Assembly (NCBI GenBank): GCA_026929865.2
Contig: CM049397.1
Location: forward strand, 4,038,001 to 4,102,000
Length of the DNA stretch: 64,000 bases
Source of the DNA: Hyperoplus lanceolatus
Lineage: Eukaryota > Chordata > Actinopteri > Uranoscopiformes > Ammodytidae
Direction of reading: 5' to 3'
Part shown: piece by piece, positions 41,219-53,549 of the stretch
How positions within the stretch are numbered: the first letter of the stretch is position 1
Layout of the letters: each line of letters opens with the position of its first letter
Translations under genes and position numbers: made by a program
The notes under the pieces: generated by a model
The model's database searches: none
The model's input: the letters and a program-made list of their open reading frames with translations, nothing else
What the model was told of the DNA's origin: nothing

Positions 41219-42006
41219 AGGGATGTCCATGGTTAACTGGTTAACCGTTAAGAAGATCTTTAACCGGTTAATGCTAAAGGTTAAACGGTTTAAAAAAATT
41301 AAATCATCTTAATTTCTCTGAAATCCGGACTCTTATTTAGATATCGCTAAACCGAATGTAAGAATGCCAACTGTCGGTAAAGAATGAAAAGAGTCGTGTA
41401 GGCTACTCTCAACTTAGCCTTCTTGAGGTGGATGCTGTCCTGCATCTATCACCGTCTCAGTGAGTGTGAGAGAGTGACAGACAGGCAGTGAGTGCCCCTG
41501 CACAGACACAGGGAGGTCTGCCATGCTTGTGTGCGAGGATCAATAGCGAAAATCTGTCATAAACAAAAGCGTAAAGTACTGTTATGCAGTACCGATAACG
41601 TTGAAGCTTATCAATACTACGGCCTTTCAAAATGTTGCCCCGTGCTCAGCACTACTTGGCACCGGGTTTTGGTAGGCTACCCATCCCCTAAGCCTGTGTG
41701 TGTGTAAATGTCACTTTTCAGTCACTTATTTCACTTTCTGCTCCTACATTCGCATATTAGACCTCTTCTCACAACAGACAAGGTGCCATGTGAATATCAA
41801 AATGCAGGCATTTAAATTGCCTACTGGTCCCTGAATTGTTTTTAAATTAATATGCAGGTCCTTGGAACAAAAAAAGGTCGGGAGCCCTGCTATAATGTTT
41901 CACGTATTTCAATATAAATAGGCTACATTAAATCTTAACGGTTAACCGGTTAATAACCGTTAATTCTTGTGGTTAACCGGTTAAAGCAATTCTAAATGGC
42001 CATCCC
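41219..42006. mobile_element. hAT-like non-autonomous element (copy B)
   Basis: It starts agggatgtccat and ends atggccatccc, with the exact 8-bp target duplication TCTTATTT directly abutting both ends (41211-41218 and 42007-42014). It is the counterpart of 5361-6158. Because the TSD is clean here, copy B preserves the ancestral insertion better than copy A. Confidence 0.82.
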
Positions 42007-42322
42007 TCTTATTTTATCTGACCATCAGTTCAAAACACAACACCAACTCCCAGAGGCTAGCCTGGCAAGACAATCCTGATCTCCGGGGAGATGCCTAGCC
42101 CTATCTGTTAGTGGAAAGCAGCCCCTGATTGGTTCATTGAGTCATCAATCTAACCTCCAGTCAGACTTGACCCTCCCCATTTTGCATCCTGCGACCCCTG
42201 ATTGGTTAGTGTATTATTTGACGTCAAAATGGAATCGACGAATAAGCTTATGAGATATGGCTGGTCTCGACAGGCTACCCCTAGACTGCCTTGTTTCGAA
42301 TTAAATTAGAATAATTATATCG

Positions 42323-43172
42323 TGTAAACATTCAGTATGCTCTTAATTATCTATAATTGGTTGTTCCGTGTTGGTTGTGACACATTATTGACAGCAGGAT
42401 GTACACTCCAAACACATTATCTGACCACGCCTGTGATTTAACAGCAGTGGAAAGAGGAGATCTAGATCTAATTCCTCTCTTATGGCTTTAACGTGTTCTT
42501 TTTTCTATAGATATACATCATGGGTAACTGATCCCAGGGCCAATTTTGAGGTGGACATTCCCTGTCATTACCTATGCTGTTTCAGGCCGCTTCTTTCATC
42601 TGTGACATTTCACCCACATCAATGAGAATGCAATGGTCAAAATGTTAGCATACTGGATCTTTGACTCTGAAATACAGCTCACTCCACAGCATCTTTATAA
42701 AAATGTGCTTTATTTTCTGCTTCACCTTTAGAAAGATTCATTTGCGACATTTTATGAGTCTACAGGATGTTACAGAGAAATAGTTAACTAAGCGTGCAGT
42801 AGAAACAGTTTTGGTCAAAGATTTCAGGTGTGTTATGCTAGTAGCGGCTAATGTAGCCTGGGACCTGCTAGCCTCAAACAAAGGGGAATAGCTGTTAAAC
42901 TGTCTTCACTATAAAGCCAGATTTTTTACCAATTTCAAATTTGTAGTCTCCAGACACTCAAGTACCCCCCTGCGTCAGGGTGACATCCCTTGAGGACATT
43001 TCTCAGACTTCACATATGCCAATACAACTTTTTGTCCTGTAACACATGCAGGAATATCTATCTACAAAGCAAGAAACGCCTGTCTGTGTGTCTGTCTGTC
43101 TGTAGCTCGCATATCTCTCTGAGTTTTAGTCAGATCGGCATGAGCTTCCGGATATTGCTTGTGCACAGCACA
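42323..43172. other. Gene-free stretch
   Basis: This is unique-looking sequence directly right of the duplication breakpoint. I see no exon or element ends. Confidence 0.45.
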
Positions 43173-43289
43173 AAGGTGTACATCCTTCATTGTGAAGTTT
43201 TTAGAAGTACGAAGGTGTGCATCCTTCATTGTGAAGTTTTTAGAAGTACGAAGGTGTGCATCCTTCATTGTGAAGTTTTTAGAAGTATG
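43173..43289. repeat. 39-bp minisatellite, three units
   Basis: Three adjacent 39-bp units contain ccttcattgtgaagttttta. The second and third are almost identical. Because 39 is a multiple of three, a 13-residue repeat appears in the open frames on both strands; I do not regard it as coding. Confidence 0.95.
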
Positions 43290-43529
43290 TGCGCACACTG
43301 AAGGCCACAGTGAGCACTGCGCATGAAGTAATCTCCGAATAAACCCTGCTTCCCTATGACAAACGAGACACACACAGCAGACCGACACAGCCTATTGTTA
43401 CTTCCTCAACAACTCCTCACCTGCCCCACTTTATGCTATGTGCACTGTAATAATACAGCACGTCTCGGATGCTTCCACAAAATGTTTTATATCCGTTTAA
43501 AAGCTAAACCGAAAGCCCTAGCGCACGCG

Positions 43530-43573
43530 CACACACACACACACGCACACCCACACACACACACAGACACACC
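43530..43573. repeat. Interrupted (CA)n microsatellite
   Basis: A CA-rich tract with C/G interruptions. Confidence 0.9.
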
Positions 43574-43679
43574 GACATTACTAACAGGGGACTATCGCAG
43601 GTACCAGCCAAGTGTGGCAACCTATTTCTGGTCATTTAAAAAATAAAAAAACACAACAGAATATTTACTTTTAATGTCT

Positions 43680-46560
43680 TCTGTCATAATATTACTTTAA
43701 ATGTGTTTTTTTATTTTTTTTTAAGAATTTGCTAACAGTGGACTTGAATCATTGGGTGACATCTAAGAGTGGACTCCATTCACTGCATCAATGGAGCTGT
43801 CTGTGCCTATTGTTTCACTCAATGAGTGTTTGCTTGCTGCAGTTACCTCCCTTTGTTTCTTTTTAAGATAGATTATATACCTTTAACTTTAACACTAACT
43901 AAACATATGATACAAATACTATGAATATAATCATGGCCACATGTTGCAAATAAATATCAAATAAGAAGTAACTTGTTGGATGCACTAATATCAGGGACAT
44001 AGCAACAACATTTTCCTTATCCAAGCCTTATCTTTATTTAAAGGAATGTGTTCACAATGTTACATTCTAAAGATGTATTACACCACTACAGTTTATTTTG
44101 CGGTTCTAATTAGAAAAAGGTCCTCTCTTCTACTGTTTCAAATGACATGAGTCCTCTTTTAGTTGGTACTAATTGACACAAGTTCCCTGTTGGTTAGGAT
44201 GGAATGATATTCACACTCCATCATGTATGATAAAGACCTAGCCAGATCAATAATGCCTATGAAAATAATCTGAACTGCATTTGAGAATAGTTATAACATA
44301 ACATATCATTTGAAAATGATTGTAGAGTTTAACAATGTTTTAATACATCTATTTTTTTAAAGATTTTTTTACGATAGCTGAACGACGGTGGGCACAAGCG
44401 GAGCGACATGTGCAGCACCCTAACTACAGTCTGCTTTACCAATAGTCACCTGAGCTGAACAGTTCACAACACCTGCAAAACCCATTCCAAGCAACACACT
44501 GTCACACACATCTCAAAACACAAACACCAATAAACAAATTACAAACATTTACTCATTACAGTTTGAATAATGTGAGTGACTTGAATGAAAACCAACAGTT
44601 TGCTTCAGTAGATACACTGCCCGTCCAAAGAAAGTCATGGCCACTAGTTGCAAATAAATATCAAATAAGAAGTAACTTATTGGATGCACTAATATCAGTG
44701 ACTTAGCAACACCATTTTCCTTATCCAAGCAAATGTGTTCTCAATGTTACATTTTAAAGATGTATTAAACCACAACAGTTTAATTTGCTGTTATAATTTT
44801 CTTCTTTCAGTTTTAACAGTACGAGAGGGGACTTTCTAGTGAAATCTTAATTGTCTATTATAAAAAGTATTTAGCGGTGCTGACTAGATGAACAGAGGGC
44901 TGACACATGGATGACTGGTCTGCTGAGAGCAAGTATCTGTTGCTGTTTGCTGTGATTTTTAACAATATGTAATGCACATTATGGAATAAATCAAACACTG
45001 CTATTACTTTTAAAATGGTAAAAATATGCATTTTAATTAGGCAAACTGAATCATTCTTAAGAGAAATAAAATATTATAAATGTAGTCTTAAATGTCTGTA
45101 TGTTATACATATTGACTATACCTGCAGTCCTAAATTGTATGGAATGACAGGAGTCCCCGTTTAGTTGGCACTAATTGACACAAGTTCCCTGTTGGTTAGG
45201 ATGGAATGATATTCACACTCCATCATGGATGTAAAAAACGTTGGCAGATCATTAATACCTATAAAAATAATCTCAACTGAATTTGAGAATAGTTATAACA
45301 CAACATATAATTTGAACATGATTCGTAGAGATTAACATGTTATATTTAGTCTGCTGACAGCAAGTATCTGTTGCTGGTTGCTGTGATTTTTAACAATATG
45401 TAATACACACTATGGAATACATTAGAGGTGTAGTCTAGTTTTGTGTAGTGGGTATACTGTGATGATTCCCACCTCTTCCTGAATATGCAACATAGCATTT
45501 TGTATACATTTCTAAACATATGGCTTACACTGTGGTGGGTTTACAATGCTGTTGTTATTGCAGTTGGCGCAGCAAAGGTAAAACATTTTACACCCTACTA
45601 ACATGGGTTTAGAAACATCAAAATTAGGAAGAACTTCCATCACAAATAATTTGTGATGGAAGTTCTTTCAAGGTTGGAGGTCAACTCAGGTGGAAGAATA
45701 TTTCAGGAGACTTGGATGAATTATGAAGCAATATTTATTACAGGCTTGGCCAAGGAGAACCGGACTGCAACTCTCGTGACTTGCACTTCAATTCTGACAG
45801 ACACTTCCTGAGAGCTGTGTATTAACCTTGTGCTATCTCTAACACCTCCCCGGCTCGGGCACCAAGCGTACCAATGTTTTGGTTCAGAAGCTGAACACGG
45901 TGAACCATAACATTCTGGAGTCTAAAGAGATGAGACTTTATCTATACAACTGACTTAAGTGTCTCCTAACAGTCTACCAGGCTGTGCTATGTTATACATA
46001 TTTACCCTACCTGCAGTCCTAAATTGTATGGAATGACAGGAGTCCCCGTTTAGTTGGCACTAATTGACAGAAGTTCCCTGTTGGTTAGGATGGAATGATA
46101 TTCACACTCCATCATGGATGATAAATACCTAGCTAGATCAATAATACCTATGAAAATAATATTAACTGCATTTGAGAATAGTTATAACACAACATATAAT
46201 TTCTAAATGATTTGTAGAGTTTAAAAATGTTTTAATACATATATTTTTTTAAAGATTTTTTTACGATAGCTGAACGACAGTGGGCACAAGTGGAGCGACA
46301 TGTGCAACACTGTCTGCTTTACCAATAGTCACCTGAGCTGAACAGTTCGCAACACCTGCAAAACTCATTCCAAGCAACACACTGTCACACACATCTCAAA
46401 ACACAAACTTACACTGTCTATCAGAGCAAACAGAGTAAAAACACCAGCATCAAACACCAATACACACATTACAAACTTTTACTCATTACAGTTTGAATAA
46501 TGTGAGTGACTTGAATGAAAACCAACAGTTTGCTTCAATAGGATCACTGCCCGGCCTAAT
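43680..46560. repeat. Complex tandem or shuffled repeat region
   Basis: Several blocks recur in direct orientation. A block containing aataaatatcaaataagaag is at 43933-44030 and 44636-44733. A block with cacaagttccctgttggtta and ggatggaatgatattcacac is at about 44150-44525, 45150-45340 and 46035-46540. A block with acagcaagtatctgttgctg occurs in the second unit and again at about 45356. The third large unit is interrupted around 45600-45985. No reading frame spans the units. It may be a decayed tandem duplication of a non-coding transposon. Confidence 0.75.
45629..45667. repeat. Near-perfect 19-bp hairpin
   Basis: The arm aagaacttccatcacaaat (45629-45647) is followed after one base by its exact reverse complement (45649-45667). 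It lies where the third repeat unit of the region is interrupted. Confidence 0.95.
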
Positions 46561-46680
46561 AAAAGTCACACACTCAAATATCTTGTTGGACCATCTTTAG
46601 CTTTGATTACAGCACATATTCGCTGTAACACATTTTGATACGCTTTATTTGGCACATAAAGTTGCTTAGAACCTAGGCCT
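46546..46680 (-). mobile_element. Tc1/mariner-like fragment
   Basis: The end-like sequence cactgcccggcctaataaaagtcac is followed on the minus strand by broken codons reading YVL-SKLKMVQQD-like transposase C-terminus text (a relative of KAKGGPT endings, shifted in frame). A similar end, actgcccgtccaaagaaagt, is at 44626. It is a truncated remnant only. Confidence 0.5.
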
Positions 46681-46702
46681 GACCAACTGAAACAACCCCA
46701 GA

Positions 46703-47963
46703 AGGGTGTTTCGGGTAGCTGGTTTTACATACTTTGAGTTTAATCGAAAACCCAGAGTTGCTTATCAACCCTGGGTTTTCGGTTTCAGAACAGTGGATCA
46801 GCGTTGGATTAATCAACTCTGAGCGTGTTCACTCTGGGTGGAGCGTGTGCGTAAAAGCCATCGTCAATGGATCGCTGATAACATGATTCACCATGGAAAC
46901 AGAAGAAACAAATGCTTGATCCTCCCACTTCTCCACTTCTCAAAAAAGAAAAGAAAAAAAAAATCTCCGCTCCTCCCACTAGAGTTAGAAATATTAACGA
47001 ATGAGTTTATGGTATGGAGAAGAATTAACGGGGATATTGTCTAATAACTCTGATCTAATCTCCTCGGCAATTCAGAAAAAAACAGAGAAAACATTTTTTG
47101 TCAAGAGAATAATTTCGCTTCCGTTTGATAAGCCATAGTCTATTTTAAAAAGTTACGCATATCAGCAGTAAAGTATTAAGCTGGCGCGGCACAGCATTGC
47201 TGACAGTGTTTTATATTCGCTGTATAATATGTTGGCAAGCTATAGCCTAATACTGTGCAGTAACAGACTGTCGCTTCTTTTAAATGGGGAGTGAAATACA
47301 TTGCGTCAGACACATTAGGTGACAGTTTCCATTGAAGAGCCTGATTGATTTATTACCAGATCCATTTTCCTCAAGTGATCACAGTTTAAATGATTGTATA
47401 ATTTTTATATTCATATTAGGCTATTTAACGAGGCTCGTCTGCGACTTTAGGATCGCACAAGTGAACAGTAACAATCGCGTGCAGCCGCAGCGTTACATGA
47501 ATCCACCTGACATAAATCTGTTCAGTGGCACAGACGTTAAAAAGCATACAATACTAATAGGTTTATTAATCTGAATGTAGAGCATGTCACGATGTGTAAG
47601 GGGGCCGCCTATATGAACGGACCAAGGGCTGAGAACAAGGCTACTGATCAGATAAATGATCGGTCAAACGTAAAATCATCAGGAAATGATCAAAACATCC
47701 TGATGGAGATTTCTATGGAGTGATTTTGCTTCAAACTGTACAGTCACGTGTGTGACAGTGACACTCTTTCTTCAGTCGGAGCTGCAGCGTAAAGTGAAAA
47801 CAAACTCAGGGTAGGTCTAACCACCTATCCAGCAGGTTAGACCCACGGCGTATGTTGCAGCAGTAACTGACCCTCGGTTGCGCTGAAACTGACCTAGAGT
47901 TTCCACTAACTCAGAGCGAACAAACTCTGCGTTGCCTCAAAACCAGCTACCTGAAACACCCCT
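46703..47963. mobile_element. 1.26 kb TIR element, non-autonomous
   Basis: The left end agggtgtttcgggtagctgg and the complement of the right end (aggggtgtttcaggtagctg) match with one or two differences, and both continue into ggttttNNN...gagtt. An internal hairpin lies near the left end (cgaaaacccagagttg paired with the complementary caaccctgggttttcg, about 46748-46783). I cannot fix a target duplication, so the superfamily is open. Short open frames inside have no domain. Confidence 0.75.
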
Positions 47964-48678
47964 CTGATGATATACTCTCAAGTTCAATATTGAACATAGC
48001 CAAGAGTTCTATTGTTGATATTTAAAATGTTGATACAACCAAATAATTGTATTTATTTTAAGTGATCTCCCATCATGAACATTATTTTTTTTTTCCTGGC
48101 CACATTTCTTCAAAGATGAAAGTTCACTACTATCTCTCCAGGCTTTTCATAATGCGTTGGACAGTTCTTAACAAGATTTTAGTAGTTTCATCTTTTCCTG
48201 AGTAGTTTTCTTTGTTTAATGCAGGCCAATAATTTCACTCCACTGAAACAAAGTTACATCTTTTCCCAAACCACAGCATATGTCATCCTTATAGCAGATG
48301 ACAAAATTACAGGAATTGATTTCTGTATTATAATTATAGAATATTTACACAAATAAATACTACAACAAAATCAAAATGTTACGTGTCAATAAAATAGAAA
48401 AATATGATAATTAATTAATAAAAATATTATCTACTAAGGCAAACTTCTGATTTAATTTACTTTTGTTTACCTAATAAAACTGGTATGTTATAAAATAATT
48501 TCATGTGAAAGAATTGAAGTTCCCTCTAAAAAAAATGTGCTGGTGTTTTGTTTCATTTTGGTAGTAGGAGGATTTCTTCCTTTTGAGCCACAGAGCCTGA
48601 GAGACAATACAAAATATTTGTTTCCCTTTTCTCAGGCTAGGGTGAACAGATTTCTAAAATCTTTGCATATTTATACTA

Positions 48679-48890
48679 CACTGTGTGCACAATTATTAGG
48701 CAAGTCAGTATTTTGGCCATATCATAATTTGTATACGTGTTCACTTAAAAAAGACAAAACCTCACTTTTAATTTCTTAAACATTCAGGTTTAGGTTAATT
48801 TACATTTTGGATTGACCGAGAACACTGTAGTTGTTCAATAATAAATACATCCTCAAAAATACAACTTGCCTAATAATTGTGCAGACAGTG
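48679..48890. mobile_element. Tc1/mariner-type MITE, 212 bp
   Basis: The left end cactgtgtgcacaattatta and the complement of the right end (cactgtctgcacaattatta) continue into ggcaagt on both sides. TA dinucleotides flank it (48677-48678 and 48891-48892). The ends match a widespread vertebrate Tc1/mariner family as I remember it. Only the ends and about 160 bp of interior remain. Confidence 0.88.
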
Positions 48891-49493
48891 TACATAGGTT
48901 CCCAGAGTTCACTGAAACTTAATGTTTCCTCCAGTGAAATAATTATTTAAATAATTTTCCATCTTTTGAGTCTTTGATTAATATTTTTCTGGATTTCTTT
49001 TATTGGGATCATTCATTTAATAAAGACATATTACTTATACAGACTAACTTTCCATTGATGTGAAAGGTCACTCTCTTGTCCCCCACATACATACCTGCCA
49101 AACCACGCCCTTGCTGGCAGCCCTTAAATCCCCACCCCTGGCCTGCATTGTCTATATTCAAAGTAGGCACTTCACACATTTTCTACAGCAACACTGACAG
49201 TGAGTTGGACTTATGTTATAAGACTGTGATGCTGTGTCTCTCCCAGAGGCTGCATACATCTCCTTGCAAACATAAATATAGTGGATTTATTAAAAGAGGT
49301 ATGGTAACAGTTGTATGCGCCAACATTTTTAAGCTAAACTTAGTTGGATATCTGGTTCCATTAGTAACTTTATTTTAAGCCTACAGTAGCTCCCTAAAAA
49401 TATCCAGCCATTTAGGAAACAATTTATTTACCAATTGATGGATCCTTACAAGAGAAACATGTACAAATATGGAATTTACCTGTCAAATTCACT

Positions 49494-50009
49494 TTGAAGC
49501 CCATTAACCCTTCTAGTTTCACAAGGAATCCTATTGTGCTATCCACTCTAAAGATTTGGTTCCAGTTTAGGCGCCATTTTATGTTTTCCTCTGCATCCAC
49601 TCTGATGCCCATAGTGAACAATCATCTATTCCCCCCATCTGTTGGGAATATATCCTACATGTTATGGCAAAATAAGGGCATTTAGGTATTCAGACTTTCA
49701 TAAGGATGGGCACTTTGCTACTTTTTCAGACTTCCCAAAAGGTTTTAATTTACCTACATCCCATTTATTTATGTACGTTCAAATTAGACATTGTGCCTCT
49801 TCTCTTTTTTCATGTTATCCTTCTCTCTATATAAACCAACCATGGGAAGACCTTCTGACCTTTAAACCTCATCAGAAATTGCTAATTTCTAAGATGTATG
49901 ACAAACTCATGGCTCTGGAAAACAATTTGGCTGTCGAAACTAAAAATGCTTGGGAGCGTGAGCCTGTGGTAAATTTGACAGATCAATAAGGTGGTACATA
50001 GTATAAGCT
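49494..50009 (+). pseudogene. L1-like ORF2 fragment, C-terminal part (5' of hAT insertion)
   Basis: Broken frames read SFTRNPIVLSTLKIWFQFRR, then HFATFSDFPKGFNLP, then a region with PWEDLL and AWEREP. These are typical of the region after the reverse transcriptase in fish L1/Tx1-type ORF2. It continues at 51173-51290 beyond the inserted hAT-like element. Frameshifts make it non-functional. Confidence 0.78.
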
Positions 50010-51167
50010 CAGTGTTTCCCCCAGCGCTTTATAGTTAAGGCGGCCGCCTTAGCAAAACCAGCCCCCCGCCTTGACTACTGACCGACCAAAAAAAAAAATT
50101 AAATCTTTAATTTTTTTTATTTTTAGTGCTGCACAATTAATGTACTAGCAAGCGCGATGTGTGATTTTTCATGGTCAGAAATGCGCGAAAGGCCGTGATT
50201 TGCGGTAAATAAATGTGCACATATGTCTCCAAGCGTTTCTCTCTGCTCAGACTATCAGCTGCTCTGTGTCGGGGGCTCTGCGCGCGCGACTACAGCATGT
50301 ACGCGGGAGAGTAAACGAGCAGCAGCAAACCGACATTTAACCGGTGGCGATAATAAACGCAGTTCGGTTCTATGGGGATATTTAGCTGAACAGAAAGAAG
50401 TGCTATGCAAAGCTAGACTAGTTTAAGACTCCACATCACCGTGGCAACACAACTTATCGGCTCATACAGCGCAGAGAAAAGTCTGATACATGCATGAGAG
50501 TGATGGCCCAGGCACCTTTCAGTAAGTTTACAGAAGTGCACACTGTAACTGTCTTTGAAATGCATTAGTCATATTAAGGGGAAAACACATTGTATTATTA
50601 TTGTATTAACAGCATGCTTGTGTAGGCCGACAAGATTAATTTTTCTGAATTTTAAATGCTGCTTTATTTTTATGTTTTAAATTTGGAAATACATGTTCCA
50701 AAACAACCAATAACCTCTGCATTTAAAAAGAAATCAAGCAAGTAGGCTAATAATAACCATATATGAATTAATCGCATCACAGTATGCCTATTGTCCACAA
50801 TAATCTCACAACAGCCCCCCCATCCAAAAAGGAACTTTAAAAAGCACTTTGATGTGCATACACATGTTAAGTGTATGGTCCATTATTTGTATTTAGTGTG
50901 TCTGCATGGTATTGCACCAAAACAGTAAAATTTCTTTAATTGTATTTTTTTTTTGTCTGCATGTTTGCACAAAATGTGCACATAGCAAACAAAATTGCAC
51001 AACTGTAAGGTCAGTGTCATTCAAATAAACAGAACTATTTCTTTAGTGTGCATTGGCATCTTTGAGCAAAATACCCCCAAAATTTTCGCCGAGGTGCGTT
51101 GCGCCGCGCCTCCTGTACGGCTAGACAGGGACCACCTTGACTAAGACATTTCCTGGGGGAAACACTG
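50010..51167. mobile_element. hAT-like element inserted in the L1 fragment
   Basis: It begins CAGTGTTTCCCCCAG and ends CTGGGGGAAACACTG, which are exact inverted repeats. The 5-bp repeat AAGCT flanks it (50005-50009 and 51168-51172). The paralogous site at about 52075-52100 (catagtatgcgctcatcttc) is the uninterrupted version, which proves insertion. CAGTGTTTCCC ends are common in hAT families, but hAT usually duplicates 8 bp and only 5 (6 at most) are seen here. It has no transposase. A 67-codon frame at 50223-50426 has no recognised domain. Confidence 0.85.
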
Positions 51168-51172
51168 AAGCT

Positions 51173-51290
51173 CATCTTCTCCTTGTGTCAGGCTGCATCT
51201 TATACAGTGTTAAAGTATTACATAGAGTCCATTTCAGCAAATCAGACCAGTGTGACGGATGCCACGCCTCCTCATGTAAATTTAGTCATA
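51173..51290 (+). pseudogene. L1-like ORF2 extreme C-terminus (3' of hAT insertion)
   Basis: It reads VKVLHRVHFSKSDQCDGC and then HASSCKFSHNF. The VLHRVHYSK and CDRC...H pattern is the Cys/His-containing C-terminal region of fish L1-type ORF2 proteins. It is the continuation of 49494-50009. Confidence 0.78.
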
Positions 51291-51699
51291 ATTTCACTCC
51301 TCTGAAACAGAGTTACATCTTTTCCCAAACCACAGCATATGTCTTCTGACGTGGTTGTTTAGGAAATAAGAAGCTATTCACTCCATCACTGAGAGTTGCA
51401 CTCTTACAGTAAATGCAAAATTGCAGGAATTGTTTTTGTATTACAATTATAGTATGTTTACAAAGATAAATACTACATTTGAAAATGTTACATATCAATA
51501 AAATATGAAATAAAATATAATAAATGGTTTGAATTATTGAGGCAAACTTCTGATTTAATTTATTTTTGTTTACCTAAAAAACTAACATGTTATAAAATAA
51601 ACAATTTCATGTGAAATAATTTCACTCTCCTCAAAGGAAATAGTAAGATTTTTGTTGTTCAAACTGTATAAAATCTAAAAAAAAAAATAGTTTGCTGAT

Positions 51700-52330
51700 T
51701 TTCCATCTTTTGAGTCTGTGATTAATATTGTTCTGGATTTGTTTTATTGGGATCAATCATTTAATAAAGACATATTACTTATACAGACTAACTTTCCATT
51801 GATGTTAAAGGTCACCCTTGTCCTCAACATGCATACCTGCCAAACCATGCTCTTGCTGACTGCCCCTCTACCCTACCCCTGGCCTGCATTGTCTCTATTC
51901 AAAGAAGACACTTCACACCTTTTTTACAGCAACACCTATAAACCTCACCAGAAATTGCTCATTTCTAAGATTTATGACAAACTCATGGCTCTGGAAAACA
52001 ATTTGGCTGTCAAAACTAAAAATGCTTGGTAGCGTGAGCCTGGGGTAAATTTGACAGATCAATGAGGGGATAACGTGGTACATAGTATGCGCTCATCTTC
52101 TCCTTGTGCCAGGCTGCAGCTTATATAGTTAAAGTGTTACATAGAGTTCATTACAGCAAATCTAAAATCTATCCAAATGTTGTGGACCAGTGTGACAGAT
52201 GCCACGCCTCCTCATGTACATTTAGTCATACGTTTTTTATTGTCTCAGACTACATAAATTCTGGACTGCCTTTTTATGATTTTGGCGGGCAACAACTCCA
52301 CATTTACTAGTTGCAATCAGAAATACTAGC
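51700..52330 (+). pseudogene. Second copy of the L1-like ORF2 C-terminal fragment
   Basis: It has the same text as unit 1: KPHQKLLISKIYDKLMALEN, then VKVLHRVHYSKSKIYPN, then VDQCDRCHASSCTFSH. It has an in-frame stop where unit 1 has AWERE (tggtag at about 52026). This copy is uninterrupted by the hAT element. Confidence 0.78.
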
Positions 52331-53244
52331 CTTCACTTCCCTTCTGGCAAGACGTCATAGTTTACTTATGTGAAAATCTCCTTAACCCCCATTTACGTCT
52401 ATCAGGCTTAAGGACGATATGTTTTTCCTTAAATTAGAAAAAGATAAACAACAATGAAAGGCTCTTCTAAAAAAGTCTCACAAAAATGGGAATAGATCTT
52501 TAAATTATGTCTGTAGTCAGAAATAAGCTGCAGTGTATACATGTGTGTGTGTCAGAGAAGTGAACATTTTCTAAGGTATATTCTCCTAACTGAATAAACA
52601 AACTTTCCTCACAGGAAAATGTGATCCCTGGAACACTGTTTGAAGTTAGAAAGCTTCCTGAAAAGTTACTGTTTCACTGTTGTTTACAGCAGCAGGGCCC
52701 ACAGCTTGGTTTACAAGCATATTCTAGTTGGTTCCAGGTTCCTCAAAATAATATTGTTTTCATATGTGATGATAGAATTGAATAACATTTTATTATAAAC
52801 ATTGAACTTCACAAACATGTTTTAACTTCACCTAACAATATAAGATATAGCTTGCCTTGTATCCTATAGAACATAATGTTGATTACAAAAAAAGCTTTGA
52901 CTTCTAAACTTAAAGATGTAAAATACAAATTACTGGTTTTACTAGAAATTTCTCGCTAGACTCTCTTCACTCTTGCTGAGGTGACTACACATGGCTCTCC
53001 TCTTTCCTTGCCGCTGGAAGCTCAAACATGCACGTCACACCAGGAAATGGGCGTGTACTTAGACAGGAACAGCAAAAAGTGCAATCTGACTGGCTGTTGA
53101 GTTTATTTCTGCTTTGGCTGTTTGGTAAATCCATATCAGGACTGTTTTTTTGTTTTGTTTTTCATATCAAGCATTTATGTCAAAAGCTTATCGTCATAAT
53201 CAACGCAAGTTTTATCGCAATTAATAATTGTAATCAAATGATTG

Positions 53245-53262
53245 CCCAGCCCTACTCTACAG
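53245..53262. mobile_element. Solo hAT-like right end
   Basis: The sequence gattgcccagccctac resembles the right end of the TAGGGCTGGGCAAT-type hAT MITEs (compare 63125-63142). No left end was found upstream, so it is probably truncated. Confidence 0.5.
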
Positions 53263-53549
53263 TATGACTTTAAAAGGTGTCCCTTTAATAAAGATCCTGT
53301 TTGCAGTATGTGAAATTATCATGATCTTAAAAGGAATCAAGATGTGGTCTTGCAAATATGAGATCTCCTGTCTCTGTAAGAACTTCTAGTCTGAGAGTAA
53401 AATATAAGAGACTTGTGACAGGTTGTCTTGAGATATGAGACGTGTCAGACTTTTGCTTTGTGATGCAGTTTTGAAAATAAATAAATGTATTTCTTGATAT
53501 TTACCTGCCCTCCACTCACTAAGGGAGACACTTTACACGTCACAACAGG

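Larger units (their letters stand above)
48237..52330 (+). repeat. Direct duplication of an L1-containing unit
   Basis: Unit 1 starts at about 48237 and unit 2 at about 51296. Both begin with gttacatcttttcccaaacc. They share in order the segment with catattacttatacagacta (48969-49125, 51710-51865), the L1 segment with caaactcatggctctggaaa (49863-50009, 51945-52085) and a tail with agtgtgac and gatgccacgcctcctcatgt (51250-51290, 52190-52240). Unit 1 was later split by a hAT-like insertion (50010-51167) and carries an extra MITE (48679-48890). Confidence 0.82.

Noticed and set aside
43062-43388. 108-codon minus-strand frame with a 13-residue repeat as a repeat protein
   Set aside because: The repeat is a DNA minisatellite whose unit length happens to be divisible by three; both strands stay open.
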